The notes under the pieces: model-generated
Told to the model about the DNA's origin: nothing
Database searches by the model: none
The model's input: only the letters and a program-made list of their open reading frames with translations
Part shown: positions 6,706-12,942 of the stretch, in pieces
Layout of the letters: the number at the start of each line of letters is the position of its first letter
Position numbering within the stretch: position 1 is the stretch's first letter
NCBI GenBank assembly: GCA_903941145.1
Contig: CAJANQ010000427.1
Span: forward strand, 1-13,168
Direction: 5' to 3'
From: an uncultured Actinomycetes bacterium
GTDB lineage: Bacteria > Actinomycetota > Acidimicrobiia > Acidimicrobiales > Microtrichaceae
Length of the DNA: 13,168 bases
Position numbers and translations under genes: made by a program

Positions 6706-7689
6706 GTGGCCTTCCCCGAACGACGCCTGCGCCGGCTGCGGCGCACCCCTGCGCTCCGGCGCCTGGTCGCCGAGACCCGTCTGACCGTCGACGACCTGGT
6801 GGCGCCACTGTTCGTGCGCGAGGGCATCGTCGACCCGCAGCCGATCGTGTCGCTGCCCGGCGTGGTGCAGCACACCCGGGAGTCGCTCCGCCAGGAGGTC
6901 CGCGAACTGGTCGACCTGGGTGTCCCGGCCGTCATCCTGTTCGGCGTGCCCGCCTCCAAGGATGCGGCGGGCACCGGCGCGTCCGACCCGGACGGCATCG
7001 TCCAGGTGGCGCTGCGCGACCTGCGCGACGAGTTCGGCGACGAGATCGTGCTCATGGCCGACCTGTGCCTCGACGAGTACACCGACCACGGCCACTGCGG
7101 GCTCCTGACCCCGGCCGGCACCGTCGACAACGACGCCACACTCGAGCGGTACGCCCAGGTGGCCGTCGCCCAGGCCGACGCCGGGGTCGACGTGTGCGCC
7201 CCGTCCGGGATGATGGACGGACAGGTCCGGGCCATCCGCGCCGCGCTCGACGGCTCGTCGCATGCCGACACGGCGATCCTGGCCTATGCCGCCAAGTACG
7301 CCTCGGCGCTCTACGGCCCGTTCCGCGACGCCGTCGACGTCGAGATCGCCGACGGCGGCGACCGGCGGGCCTACCAGCAGGACTGGCACAACGTCCGCGA
7401 GTCGCTCGCCGAGGTGCAGGCCGACCTCGACGAGGGCGCCGACATGGTCATGGTCAAGCCGGCGCTCACCTACCTCGACGTGCTCACCAAGGTCCGTGCG
7501 ATGACCGACGTGCCGCTGGCCGCCTACCACGTGTCCGGCGAGTACGCGATGGTCCACGCGGCGGCGGAGAAGGGCTGGATCGACGGCGACGCCGTGGCGC
7601 TCGAGCAGCTCACCGCCGTCAAGCGGGCCGGCGCCGACATGGTGCTCACCTACTTCACCCGATCCGTCGCCGAGGTCCTCTACCCATGA
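6706..7689 (+). CDS. hemB: Delta-aminolevulinic acid dehydratase (porphobilinogen synthase)
   Basis: HemB condenses two 5-aminolevulinates to porphobilinogen in a TIM-barrel octamer. The product is 327 residues, a typical length. The N-terminal arm RRLRRTPALRRLVAE (8-22) is characteristic. The metal-binding loop reads MADLCLDEYTDHGHCG (117-132): C121 and C131 match two ligands of the zinc enzymes, but the middle cysteine is replaced by D123, a mixed site. The Schiff-base lysines are K197 in AYAAKYASALYGPFRDA and K251 in MVMVKPALTYLD. YHVSGEY follows near residues 276-282, as expected for the substrate phosphate/carboxylate region. The start is GTG 6706, with AGGA 7 nt upstream. It overlaps hemL by 4 nt (ATGA, 7686-7689), so the two 5-aminolevulinate-handling enzymes are translationally coupled. 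Confidence 0.97.
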   Translation: MAFPERRLRRLRRTPALRRLVAETRLTVDDLVAPLFVREGIVDPQPIVSLPGVVQHTRESLRQEVRELVDLGVPAVILFGVPASKDAAGTGASDPDGIVQVALRDLRDEFGDEIVLMADLCLDEYTDHGHCGLLTPAGTVDNDATLERYAQVAVAQADAGVDVCAPSGMMDGQVRAIRAALDGSSHADTAILAYAAKYASALYGPFRDAVDVEIADGGDRRAYQQDWHNVRESLAEVQADLDEGADMVMVKPALTYLDVLTKVRAMTDVPLAAYHVSGEYAMVHAAAEKGWIDGDAVALEQLTAVKRAGADMVLTYFTRSVAEVLYP

Positions 7690-8978
7690 CCACCCCTGAC
7701 ACCAACGCCTCGCTGTACGAGCGTGGCCTCCGCCGCATCCCCGGGGGCGTGAACTCACCGGTGCGGGCGTTCCGCTCGGTCGGCGGCACGCCGTACTTCG
7801 TGGCCCGCGGCGAGGGCGCACGGGTGTGGGACGTCGAGGGCAACGAGTTCATCGACTACGTGCAGTCCTACGGCGCGTCGATCCTGGGCCACGCTCACCC
7901 CAAGGTGGTCGAGGCCGTGCGCGACGCCGCCGGCCGCGGCACCACCTATGGCGCCCCGACCCCCGGCGAGGTCCGTCTCGCCGAGGAGATCTGCTCCCGG
8001 GTGCCAGGCATCGAGCAGGTGCGCCTGACGTCCTCTGGCACCGAGGCTGCGATGTCGGCGGTGCGGCTGGCGCGGGGCGCCACCGGTCGCTCGGTGATCG
8101 TGAAGTTCGAGGGCAACTACCACGGCCACTCGGACGCGCTCCTGGCCGCAGCCGGCTCCGGTGTGGCCGAGGGCGACATGGCCGCCGCCACCGCCCCTGA
8201 CTCCGCCGGCGTCACGGTCGGCGCCATCGCCGACACCGTCGTGCTGCCCTACAACGTCGTGCCCACGCTGTCGGCGGACGTCGGCCTGGTGTGCGTCGAG
8301 CCGGTGGCCGCCAACATGGGGCTCGTCCCGCCGACAACGGAGTTCCTCGCCGGACTCCGGGCGGAGTGCGACCGCGTGGGCGCGCTGCTGCTGTTCGACG
8401 AGGTCATCACCGGGTTCCGCCTGGGAGTCGGCGGCGCCACGGAGTGGTCCGGCGTGCAGCCCGACGTCTGGTGCTTCGGCAAGGTCATCGGCGGCGGTCT
8501 GCCGGTCGGCTGCTTCGGCGGCTCTGCCGAGGTGATGGCCCACCTGGCCCCGCTCGGCGCGGTGTACCAGGCCGGCACGCTCTCGGGGAACCCGCTCGCC
8601 ACCGCCGCAGGTATGGCGGTGCTGTCCGAGCTCGACGCCGGCGCCTACGACCAGCTCACGGCCAACGCGACGGTGCTGGCCGAAGGGCTGCGCTCTGCGG
8701 CCGACGCCGCCCGTGTCCCGGCCGTCGTGCCCCAGGTCGGCCCCCTTGTCGGGCTGTTCTTCGGGGACTCCGCCCCGACCGACTTCTCCTCGGCCCGGGC
8801 CTCGGTGCTGCTGGGCCACTACCCGGCGTTCTTCCACGGGATGCTCGACCGCGGCATCGCCCTGGCGCCTGGCCCGTACGAGGTCATGTTCCCGTCGCTG
8901 GCCCACGGTCCCGCCGAGCTGTCCCGCACGGTGGACGCCGCGCACGAGGCCATGGCCGACCTGGCCGCAGGAGCCTGA
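7686..8978 (+). CDS. hemL: Glutamate-1-semialdehyde 2,1-aminomutase
   Basis: HemL is a PLP enzyme that isomerises glutamate-1-semialdehyde, the HemA product, to 5-aminolevulinate, the HemB substrate. The 430-residue product is full length. It has RIPGGVNSPVRAFRSVGG (18-35), the class-III aminotransferase phosphate-binding stretch LTSSGTEAAMSAVRLAR, FEGNYHGHSDALL, the PLP-pyridine aspartate in LLFDEVITGFR, and the Schiff-base lysine K266 in CFGKVIGGGLPVG (E. coli K265). YQAGTLSGNPLATAAG is also family-specific and distinguishes HemL from other class-III aminotransferases. ATG 7686 overlaps the hemB stop. The in-frame open region upstream back to 6588 is a shadow of hemB and is excluded. The stop overlaps the pgi start in TGATG. 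Confidence 0.97.
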   Translation: MTTPDTNASLYERGLRRIPGGVNSPVRAFRSVGGTPYFVARGEGARVWDVEGNEFIDYVQSYGASILGHAHPKVVEAVRDAAGRGTTYGAPTPGEVRLAEEICSRVPGIEQVRLTSSGTEAAMSAVRLARGATGRSVIVKFEGNYHGHSDALLAAAGSGVAEGDMAAATAPDSAGVTVGAIADTVVLPYNVVPTLSADVGLVCVEPVAANMGLVPPTTEFLAGLRAECDRVGALLLFDEVITGFRLGVGGATEWSGVQPDVWCFGKVIGGGLPVGCFGGSAEVMAHLAPLGAVYQAGTLSGNPLATAAGMAVLSELDAGAYDQLTANATVLAEGLRSAADAARVPAVVPQVGPLVGLFFGDSAPTDFSSARASVLLGHYPAFFHGMLDRGIALAPGPYEVMFPSLAHGPAELSRTVDAAHEAMADLAAGA

Positions 8979-10498
8979 TGATGTTGACCGCACGGTTCGA
9001 GCTCGGTGACCTGTCCGAGGCCTGGGACGCCGAGATGGCGCGGCTCACCCACCTCGACGTCGTGGCCCGCCTCTGGGACGGTGACCACACGGTCGTGCAG
9101 GAGGACCCTGCCGAGGTGGCCGACCGGCTCGGCTGGCTGCACGTGGTGCCCCGCTCGCTCGGCTCGTGGCCGCAGTGGACCGAGCTGGCCGACGGCGTGA
9201 GCGACGAGTTCGACCACGTGGTCCTCGTGGGCATGGGCGGCTCCAGCCTGTTCCCCGAGCTGCTGGCGACGACCTTCGAGCGCGGGGAGGGGTTCCCGGC
9301 CATGCAGGTGCTCGACTCCACGCACCCGGCCGCGGTGCGGCGCGTCCTGGACCAGACCCCTGCCGACCGCACGCTCGTGGTGGTGGCGTCCAAGTCGGGC
9401 TCGACGGTCGAGACCCGGTCCCACCTCGACGCGCTCTGGGACCGTCACCCGGTCGGTTCGGCCTTCGTCGCCATCACCGACCCGGGGTCCGGCCTCGAGG
9501 CGCTGGCCACCGAGCGCGGGTTCCGTGCCGTGGTCCACGGCGTCCCCGAGATCGGCGGCCGCTTCTCGGCCCTGTCTGCGTTCGGCATGCTGCCCGCCGC
9601 ACTCCTGGGCCTCGACGGCGACGACCTGCTCGACACGGCCGACGAGGCCTCGGCAGTGCTGGGGCCGGACACGCCCGTCGACCAGCACGTCGGCGCCCAG
9701 CTCGGTGCGTTCATGGCCGTCGCGGCGCAGGCCGGCCGAGACCGACTCACCCTCCTGGTCGACCCCCGCCTGTCCGCGTTCGGCGACTGGGTCGAGCAGC
9801 TGGTGGCCGAGTCGACCGGCAAGCATGGCGTCGGCGTGCTCCCCGTCGTCGGCGAGGACGCCGCGGCGCCCGACCCCGGGACGCGCATCTACGCGGTGGT
9901 GGGGGAGGTCGACCACGGCCCGCTCGACGCCCCGTCGGTGCACCTCGCCGTCGAGGAGCCCGCCGACCTGGGAGCCCAGGTGTTCGGCTGGGAGTTCGCC
10001 ACGGCGGTGGCCGGCGTGTCGCTCGGCGTGAACCCGTTCGACCAGCCCGATGTGGAGTCGGCCAAGATCGAGGCCCGAGCTGCGCTGGCGGGCAATGCCG
10101 GCGAGCCGCCTGCAACTGTCGCCCTGGACGATGCGCTCGCGCTGGTGCGCCCGGGCGACGCGCTCGTGCTGGCCGCGTTCGTGGACCCGGCGCTGCAGCC
10201 GTCGCTCGAGACGGCCCGTCGGACGCTCGGGGACCGGCTCGGCGTGCCGACCACGCTCGGCATCGGCCCGCGGTTCCTGCACTCGACCGGGCAGCTGCAC
10301 AAGGGCGGCCCCGACCGCATCGTGGTGGTCCAGGTGCTCGACGTGCCCGAGGTGGGCGGACCCGAGGACCTTGCCGTTCCGGGCCAGGACTACACGTTCG
10401 GGCGGCTGCTCACTGCGCAGGCCGACGGTGACGCTGCAGCGCTCACCGCCTCGGGCCACCGGGTGGCCCGGGTCGCCCTCAGCGGCCTGCTGGGCTGA
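8978..10498 (+). CDS. pgi: Glucose-6-phosphate isomerase, SIS type (like the Pgi half of Tal-Pgi fusions)
   Basis: A 506-residue two-SIS-domain sugar isomerase interconverting glucose-6-phosphate and fructose-6-phosphate. SIS domain 1 has HVVLVGMGGSSLFPELL (80-96), VLDSTHPAAVR (111-121) and VVVASKSGSTVETRSHL (134-150). GRFSALSAFGMLPAALLG and WVEQLVAESTGKHG follow. The C-terminus has GIGPRFLHSTGQLHKGGPD and VPGQDYTFGRLLTAQ. The C-terminal block closely resembles the Pgi half of bifunctional transaldolase-glucose-6-phosphate isomerases rather than the classical E. coli-type Pgi, yet no transaldolase domain is attached. AGGAG (8969-8973) lies 4 nt before ATG 8978 and 7 nt before ATG 8981; both are in frame and the second is the better spaced. 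It shares TGATG with hemL. Its 3' end overlaps the convergent lipoprotein gene by 20 nt. Confidence 0.88.
   Translation: MMLTARFELGDLSEAWDAEMARLTHLDVVARLWDGDHTVVQEDPAEVADRLGWLHVVPRSLGSWPQWTELADGVSDEFDHVVLVGMGGSSLFPELLATTFERGEGFPAMQVLDSTHPAAVRRVLDQTPADRTLVVVASKSGSTVETRSHLDALWDRHPVGSAFVAITDPGSGLEALATERGFRAVVHGVPEIGGRFSALSAFGMLPAALLGLDGDDLLDTADEASAVLGPDTPVDQHVGAQLGAFMAVAAQAGRDRLTLLVDPRLSAFGDWVEQLVAESTGKHGVGVLPVVGEDAAAPDPGTRIYAVVGEVDHGPLDAPSVHLAVEEPADLGAQVFGWEFATAVAGVSLGVNPFDQPDVESAKIEARAALAGNAGEPPATVALDDALALVRPGDALVLAAFVDPALQPSLETARRTLGDRLGVPTTLGIGPRFLHSTGQLHKGGPDRIVVVQVLDVPEVGGPEDLAVPGQDYTFGRLLTAQADGDAAALTASGHRVARVALSGLLG
10453..10469. terminator. Possible hairpin at convergent gene ends
   Basis: GGGCCAC-CGG-GTGGCCC is a perfect 7-bp GC-rich stem with a 3-nt loop, lying 10 nt past the stop of the minus-strand lipoprotein gene and inside the last codons of pgi. 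There is no T-tract on either strand, so it would be a non-canonical actinobacterial-type terminator at best. In a sequence this GC-rich, such stems also arise by chance from coding constraint. Confidence 0.25.
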
Positions 10499-10982
10499 CG
10501 ACCATCCGGACGCGCACGCGTCCGCCCGGCTCGTCCACCAGTTCGACCGCCAGCCGGAGCTTGGCGCCGTCGGGTGTGGTCACGGTGCGGACCGTGCCGC
10601 GGATCTCGCCGTCGACGTTGAGCTTCCAGAGCGGTGAGGTGTGCGTCACGACCCGCTTGCCCGCCACTGGCTCCTTGAGGTTCGAGTCCGTCACGAACGC
10701 AGCGGCCTGGTCGGCCGGCAAGGTGAAGGTGACGTCGAGCTGTGCGCGGTTCTGCAGCTGGGCGGTCAGGAAGTCGGCCGTGCCGGCGGGCAGCACCAGG
10801 CCGGCCTGTCGGGCCAGCTCGGCCTGGGAGACGCTGCTGAACGGCAGCGTGGCGGGAGGGCCGGCCTGTGTGGTGGTGGTCCGCGGCGCGGCGGGGCCGT
10901 CGTCACGGGAGCAGGCGGTGCCGAGGGCACCGGTGGTCAGGACCAGCAGCGCCGCAGCGACGGCGGTGCGACGTCGGCGCAT
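10479..10982 (-). CDS. Putative lipoprotein of unknown function, coupled to cytochrome c
   Basis: I do not recognise a family. The 167-residue product starts at ATG 10982-10980 with basic RRRR (2-5), a hydrophobic run to residue 20 and a lipobox-like LGTAC with C24, so it is probably lipid-anchored outside the membrane. A Pro/Thr-rich linker (about 30-45) leads to an alpha/beta-looking domain without cysteines or histidine clusters. The C-terminal half alternates strands (KLNVDGEIRGTVRTV, LRLAVELVDE, RVRVRMVVS), suggesting a beta-rich fold. Its start shares the A of TGATG with the cytochrome c stop, so the two genes are translationally coupled and the protein may serve cytochrome c assembly or the same complex (inference). 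A longer frame reaching 11087 is shadow. The last 20 nt overlap the 3' end of pgi on the opposite strand. Confidence 0.8.
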   Translation of the reverse strand: MRRRRTAVAAALLVLTTGALGTACSRDDGPAAPRTTTTQAGPPATLPFSSVSQAELARQAGLVLPAGTADFLTAQLQNRAQLDVTFTLPADQAAAFVTDSNLKEPVAGKRVVTHTSPLWKLNVDGEIRGTVRTVTTPDGAKLRLAVELVDEPGGRVRVRMVVSPAGR

Positions 10983-11734
10983 CAGGCCGGCGGGTTCGCC
11001 TTCCACTCCTCGAGCACCATCATGAACTCTTCGACCTTGTCGGCCGGGAGCAGCTTCGTAAGGGTCTCCTCGAAGCCGTCCTCCCACATGGCGATGTCGA
11101 AGGTCTCACCGTTGAAGGCCTCGCGCTCGTGGAGCGTGACCGACATGATCTCCTCGGCGGAGAGCGAGGTCAGCCATGCCGGCATCTGCGCACCGGAGCC
11201 GCCCACGGGGTAGCCCTCGGCGTAGTTGGCGATGCCGGCCGACTGGTAGCCGGCGGTGCCGAGCGCGATCCAGGTGATCATGTCGGCAGGCTTCGGGAAG
11301 AGCTTGGTGACTGCCGACTCGCCGGTCAGCGCCGGGATGGCGCCGTTGCCGCCGCCGCCCGCACCGTGGCAGCCGGCGCACTTGGCGTAGACCTCGGCGC
11401 CCAGCTGCAGCGGACCGGGCTCGGTCGCCGTCGGCAGGTCGAGCGTGAGTGCGTAGAGCACGGCCCAGATGGGAAGGAACGCCAGGACGGGCACCGCCCA
11501 GAACGGGATCTTCTTGCGCTTCTGCGCAGCCTCGACCCAGGGGGCGACGGGGTCCGGCACGGCCGGCGTGGAGTCGACGACGGCCGTGGCGGCCGGTGCG
11601 GACTTCTCGACGGCGGCGGAACCGCCGGCGTCGGCGGCAGGTGCGGCAGCGGGGGTGGCGTCGCCGCCACCCGCAGCCCCGCCGTCTCGGCGGGCCTTGC
11701 TACGGGCCAGAAGGTGCTCGGGAATCTCGGTCAA
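10982..11734 (-). CDS. Membrane-anchored monohaem cytochrome c
   Basis: A 250-residue electron carrier. The cytoplasmic N-terminus begins TEIPEHLLARSKARR (2-16), followed by a Gly/Ala/Pro-rich linker (about 18-66). KRKK (72-75) precedes one transmembrane helix (about 77-97), placing the C-terminal domain outside. That domain holds the haem-attachment motif CAGCH (119-123) and a probable axial methionine, M184 in GGSGAQMPAW. The fold is cytochrome c class I-like with a long C-terminal helical tail. The start is assigned to TTG 11734-11732: GGAGG lies 5 nt upstream (forward 11740-11744), and translation from there begins with a plausible basic segment. The ATG at 11803 is in frame but would add 23 unlikely residues and lacks a ribosome site. 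It is divergent from a membrane protein-ferredoxin-cytochrome b set, so it may carry electrons from that complex to a terminal oxidase (inference). Confidence 0.9.
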   Translation of the reverse strand: MTEIPEHLLARSKARRDGGAAGGGDATPAAAPAADAGGSAAVEKSAPAATAVVDSTPAVPDPVAPWVEAAQKRKKIPFWAVPVLAFLPIWAVLYALTLDLPTATEPGPLQLGAEVYAKCAGCHGAGGGGNGAIPALTGESAVTKLFPKPADMITWIALGTAGYQSAGIANYAEGYPVGGSGAQMPAWLTSLSAEEIMSVTLHEREAFNGETFDIAMWEDGFEETLTKLLPADKVEEFMMVLEEWKANPPA

Positions 11735-11913
11735 CGCTGCCTCCGCGACGACAAACTTCGCGACTTCGGAACAATCGGTCCCAGGGGGGACGCACGGGCT
11801 CACTCTATGCAGTCCGGGACCCTTCCGACGAACCAGGGTGAATGTGCCACCTCTGTCCTGCGCGTGGTAGACCTTCCCCTGTTGTCGGGTACCTGTCGCC
11901 AGATGCCCGGCTC

Positions 11914-11933
11914 CTTGTGAGTAGTTTCACAAG
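11914..11933. promoter_or_regulatory. Near-perfect Rex-type (or CRP/FNR-type) operator
   Basis: CTTGTGA (11914-11920) and TCACAAG (11927-11933) form a perfect 7-bp inverted repeat around a 6-nt spacer, GTAGTT. The 18-mer at 11915-11932 matches the Rex consensus TTGTGAANNNNTTCACAA except G for A at position 7. It also satisfies TGTGA-N6-TCACA, used by CRP/FNR-family regulators. It overlaps the -35 and spacer of the predicted plus-strand promoter, a position suited to a repressor. A Rex gene lies in the same window, which favours Rex. Confidence 0.72.
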
Positions 11934-11943
11934 TATCTAGGTT
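11915..11943 (+). promoter_or_regulatory. Predicted promoter of the membrane protein-ferredoxin-cytochrome b operon
   Basis: A -35-like TTGTGA (11915-11920) lies 17 nt before a -10-like TAGGTT (11938-11943, TANNNT). The predicted start near 11950 leaves a leader of about 33 nt to GTG 11983, which has GGAGG at good spacing. The operator palindrome covers the -35 and the first 13 nt of the spacer. The -35 hexamer is identical to the one proposed for rex. Confidence 0.5.
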
Positions 11944-11982
11944 CGGACACATCATCAACGTGAAGGTCGACGGAGGTCGTCG

Positions 11983-12447
11983 GTGGTCGCATTCCTGACG
12001 TCGTTGCTCATCGCTGCGGCGCTCATCGCACCCATCTTCCCCTACGCCAAGCGTCGTCCCGTGGGGACGCCGCTCACCTGGGGCGAGGCTGCCGTTGCCG
12101 GCACCTACATCTTCTTCCTGCTGTTCTGGATCTACGGAGTGGTGCCCCACCAGTTCCTGACCTGGGCCGACTCCGAGCTCAGCTGGCGCCCCGACCGCAT
12201 CTGGTTCGGCCCCGGCGGCCAGATCACCATGCCGTTCACGGGCTGGTCGCTGCAGACCCCCTGGTTCCCCATGGTGATCTCGGCACAGATCTTCCGCGAC
12301 ATCATCGCGACCCTTATCTACGTGGTGTTCCTCGGCGGCCAGATCTGGATCTGGGGCTGGTGGCAGAACCGCGGCGAGCGTGCCAAGGCCCAGAAGGCCA
12401 TCGAGCCCGTCACGTCGTACGGCCGTCCGCTCATGAAGCGGGCCTGA
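11983..12447 (+). CDS. Small three-helix membrane protein, likely subunit of the adjacent cytochrome b complex
   Basis: I do not recognise a named family. The 154-residue product has a helix at about 2-20 (VAFLTSLLIAAALIAPIF), a second at about 33-55 (YIFFLLFWIYGVVPHQF) and a long third segment at about 96-127 that ends in the tryptophan-rich IWIWGWW. A Trp/Pro/Gly-rich loop (about 56-92, including WFGPGG) separates helices 2 and 3 and probably faces outside. A basic tail (RGERAKAQK) follows. Histidine is scarce (one, in VVPHQF near helix 2), so it is unlikely to bind a bis-His haem alone. GTG 11983 has GGAGG (11972-11976) 6 nt upstream. The ferredoxin follows after 13 nt, then cytochrome b, so a structural or quinone-site role in that complex is the simplest inference. 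Confidence 0.87.
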   Translation: MVAFLTSLLIAAALIAPIFPYAKRRPVGTPLTWGEAAVAGTYIFFLLFWIYGVVPHQFLTWADSELSWRPDRIWFGPGGQITMPFTGWSLQTPWFPMVISAQIFRDIIATLIYVVFLGGQIWIWGWWQNRGERAKAQKAIEPVTSYGRPLMKRA

Positions 12448-12460
12448 GGAGCGCTGGACC

Positions 12461-12877
12461 ATGGGTGTCACCGATGCCAACCCGCCGCTTCCGGAGTTCC
12501 GGGACGACTACGTCCTCCAGGAGGTCGACGCCGACTACCTGGCGAAGGCCGTCAAGCCGAAGCAGTTCATCCACATCGACCAGTCCGAGTGCATCATGTG
12601 CGAAGGCTGCGTGGACATCTGCCCGTGGAAGTGCATCCACATGGTCCAGCCCTCGTCGATCGAGGAGTCCGTGGGGGTCGACCTTCCGGGCCTGGACCCG
12701 TCGGACCACACGGTGTTCCTCATCGACGACGACGTCTGCACCCGTTGCGCACTCTGCGTGGACCGGTGCCCGACCGGCGTGATCATCCTGGGCAAGATCG
12801 GCGACCCCGCGGCCGCCGGCGACGCCCACCAGCGGACCTCCAGCCACGGCTACGGCTACGGCATGCGGCTCGCCTAG
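12461..12877 (+). CDS. 2x[4Fe-4S] ferredoxin-like protein
   Basis: A 138-residue iron-sulphur protein with two classical clusters: CIMCEGCVDICP (C44, C47, C50, C54) and CTRCALCVDRCP (C93, C96, C99, C103), plus an extra C58 in PWKCIHM. The clusters are separated by a 38-residue insertion, longer than in minimal bacterial ferredoxins and closer to electron-transfer subunits of membrane complexes. There is no signal peptide or transmembrane helix, so it should work on the cytoplasmic side. The tail HGYGYGMRLA is Gly/Tyr-rich. ATG 12461 has GAGGAG (12446-12451) 9 nt upstream, overlapping the preceding stop. It lies between a membrane protein and cytochrome b. Exchange of electrons between ferredoxin and the quinone pool or haem b is possible, but direction and partner are inference. 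Confidence 0.93.
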   Translation: MGVTDANPPLPEFRDDYVLQEVDADYLAKAVKPKQFIHIDQSECIMCEGCVDICPWKCIHMVQPSSIEESVGVDLPGLDPSDHTVFLIDDDVCTRCALCVDRCPTGVIILGKIGDPAAAGDAHQRTSSHGYGYGMRLA

Positions 12878-12942
12878 CCAGTACATAACGACGCAAGAAC
12901 AGAGATTCGACGGCTCAGGACACAGAGGAGTAGGAGTACCCC

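Larger units (their letters stand above)
11735..11982. other. Divergent intergenic control region between cytochrome c and ferredoxin/cytochrome b operons
   Basis: A 248-nt non-coding stretch, the longest in the window. It holds the palindrome at 11914-11933, a plus-strand promoter at 11915-11943 and Shine-Dalgarno sites at both ends (forward 11740-11744 for cytochrome c; 11972-11976 for the plus-strand gene). For the minus strand the best -10 candidate is TAGAGT (forward 11802-11807), with no good -35, giving a leader of about 60 nt to TTG 11734. Nothing else structured was seen. Confidence 0.7.

Noticed and set aside
6588..7685. In-frame extension of hemL upstream into hemB
   Set aside because: The extension reads as Arg/Pro-rich nonsense across an intact hemB. 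HemL homology begins right after ATG 7686.
10798..10869. Repeated GGCCGGCCTGT (near 10799 and 10859) as a regulatory repeat
   Set aside because: Both copies lie inside the lipoprotein coding sequence and encode similar Gln-Ala-Gly segments; GC-rich coding bias explains them.
11735..11803. ATG 11803 as the cytochrome c start
   Set aside because: It would add 23 residues with two isolated cysteines and no ribosome site, while TTG 11734 has a strong GGAGG at 5 nt.
12878..12942. Possible promoter or operator between ferredoxin and cytochrome b
   Set aside because: The 65-nt gap has two GAGG-type ribosome sites but no clear -35/-10 pair or inverted repeat.
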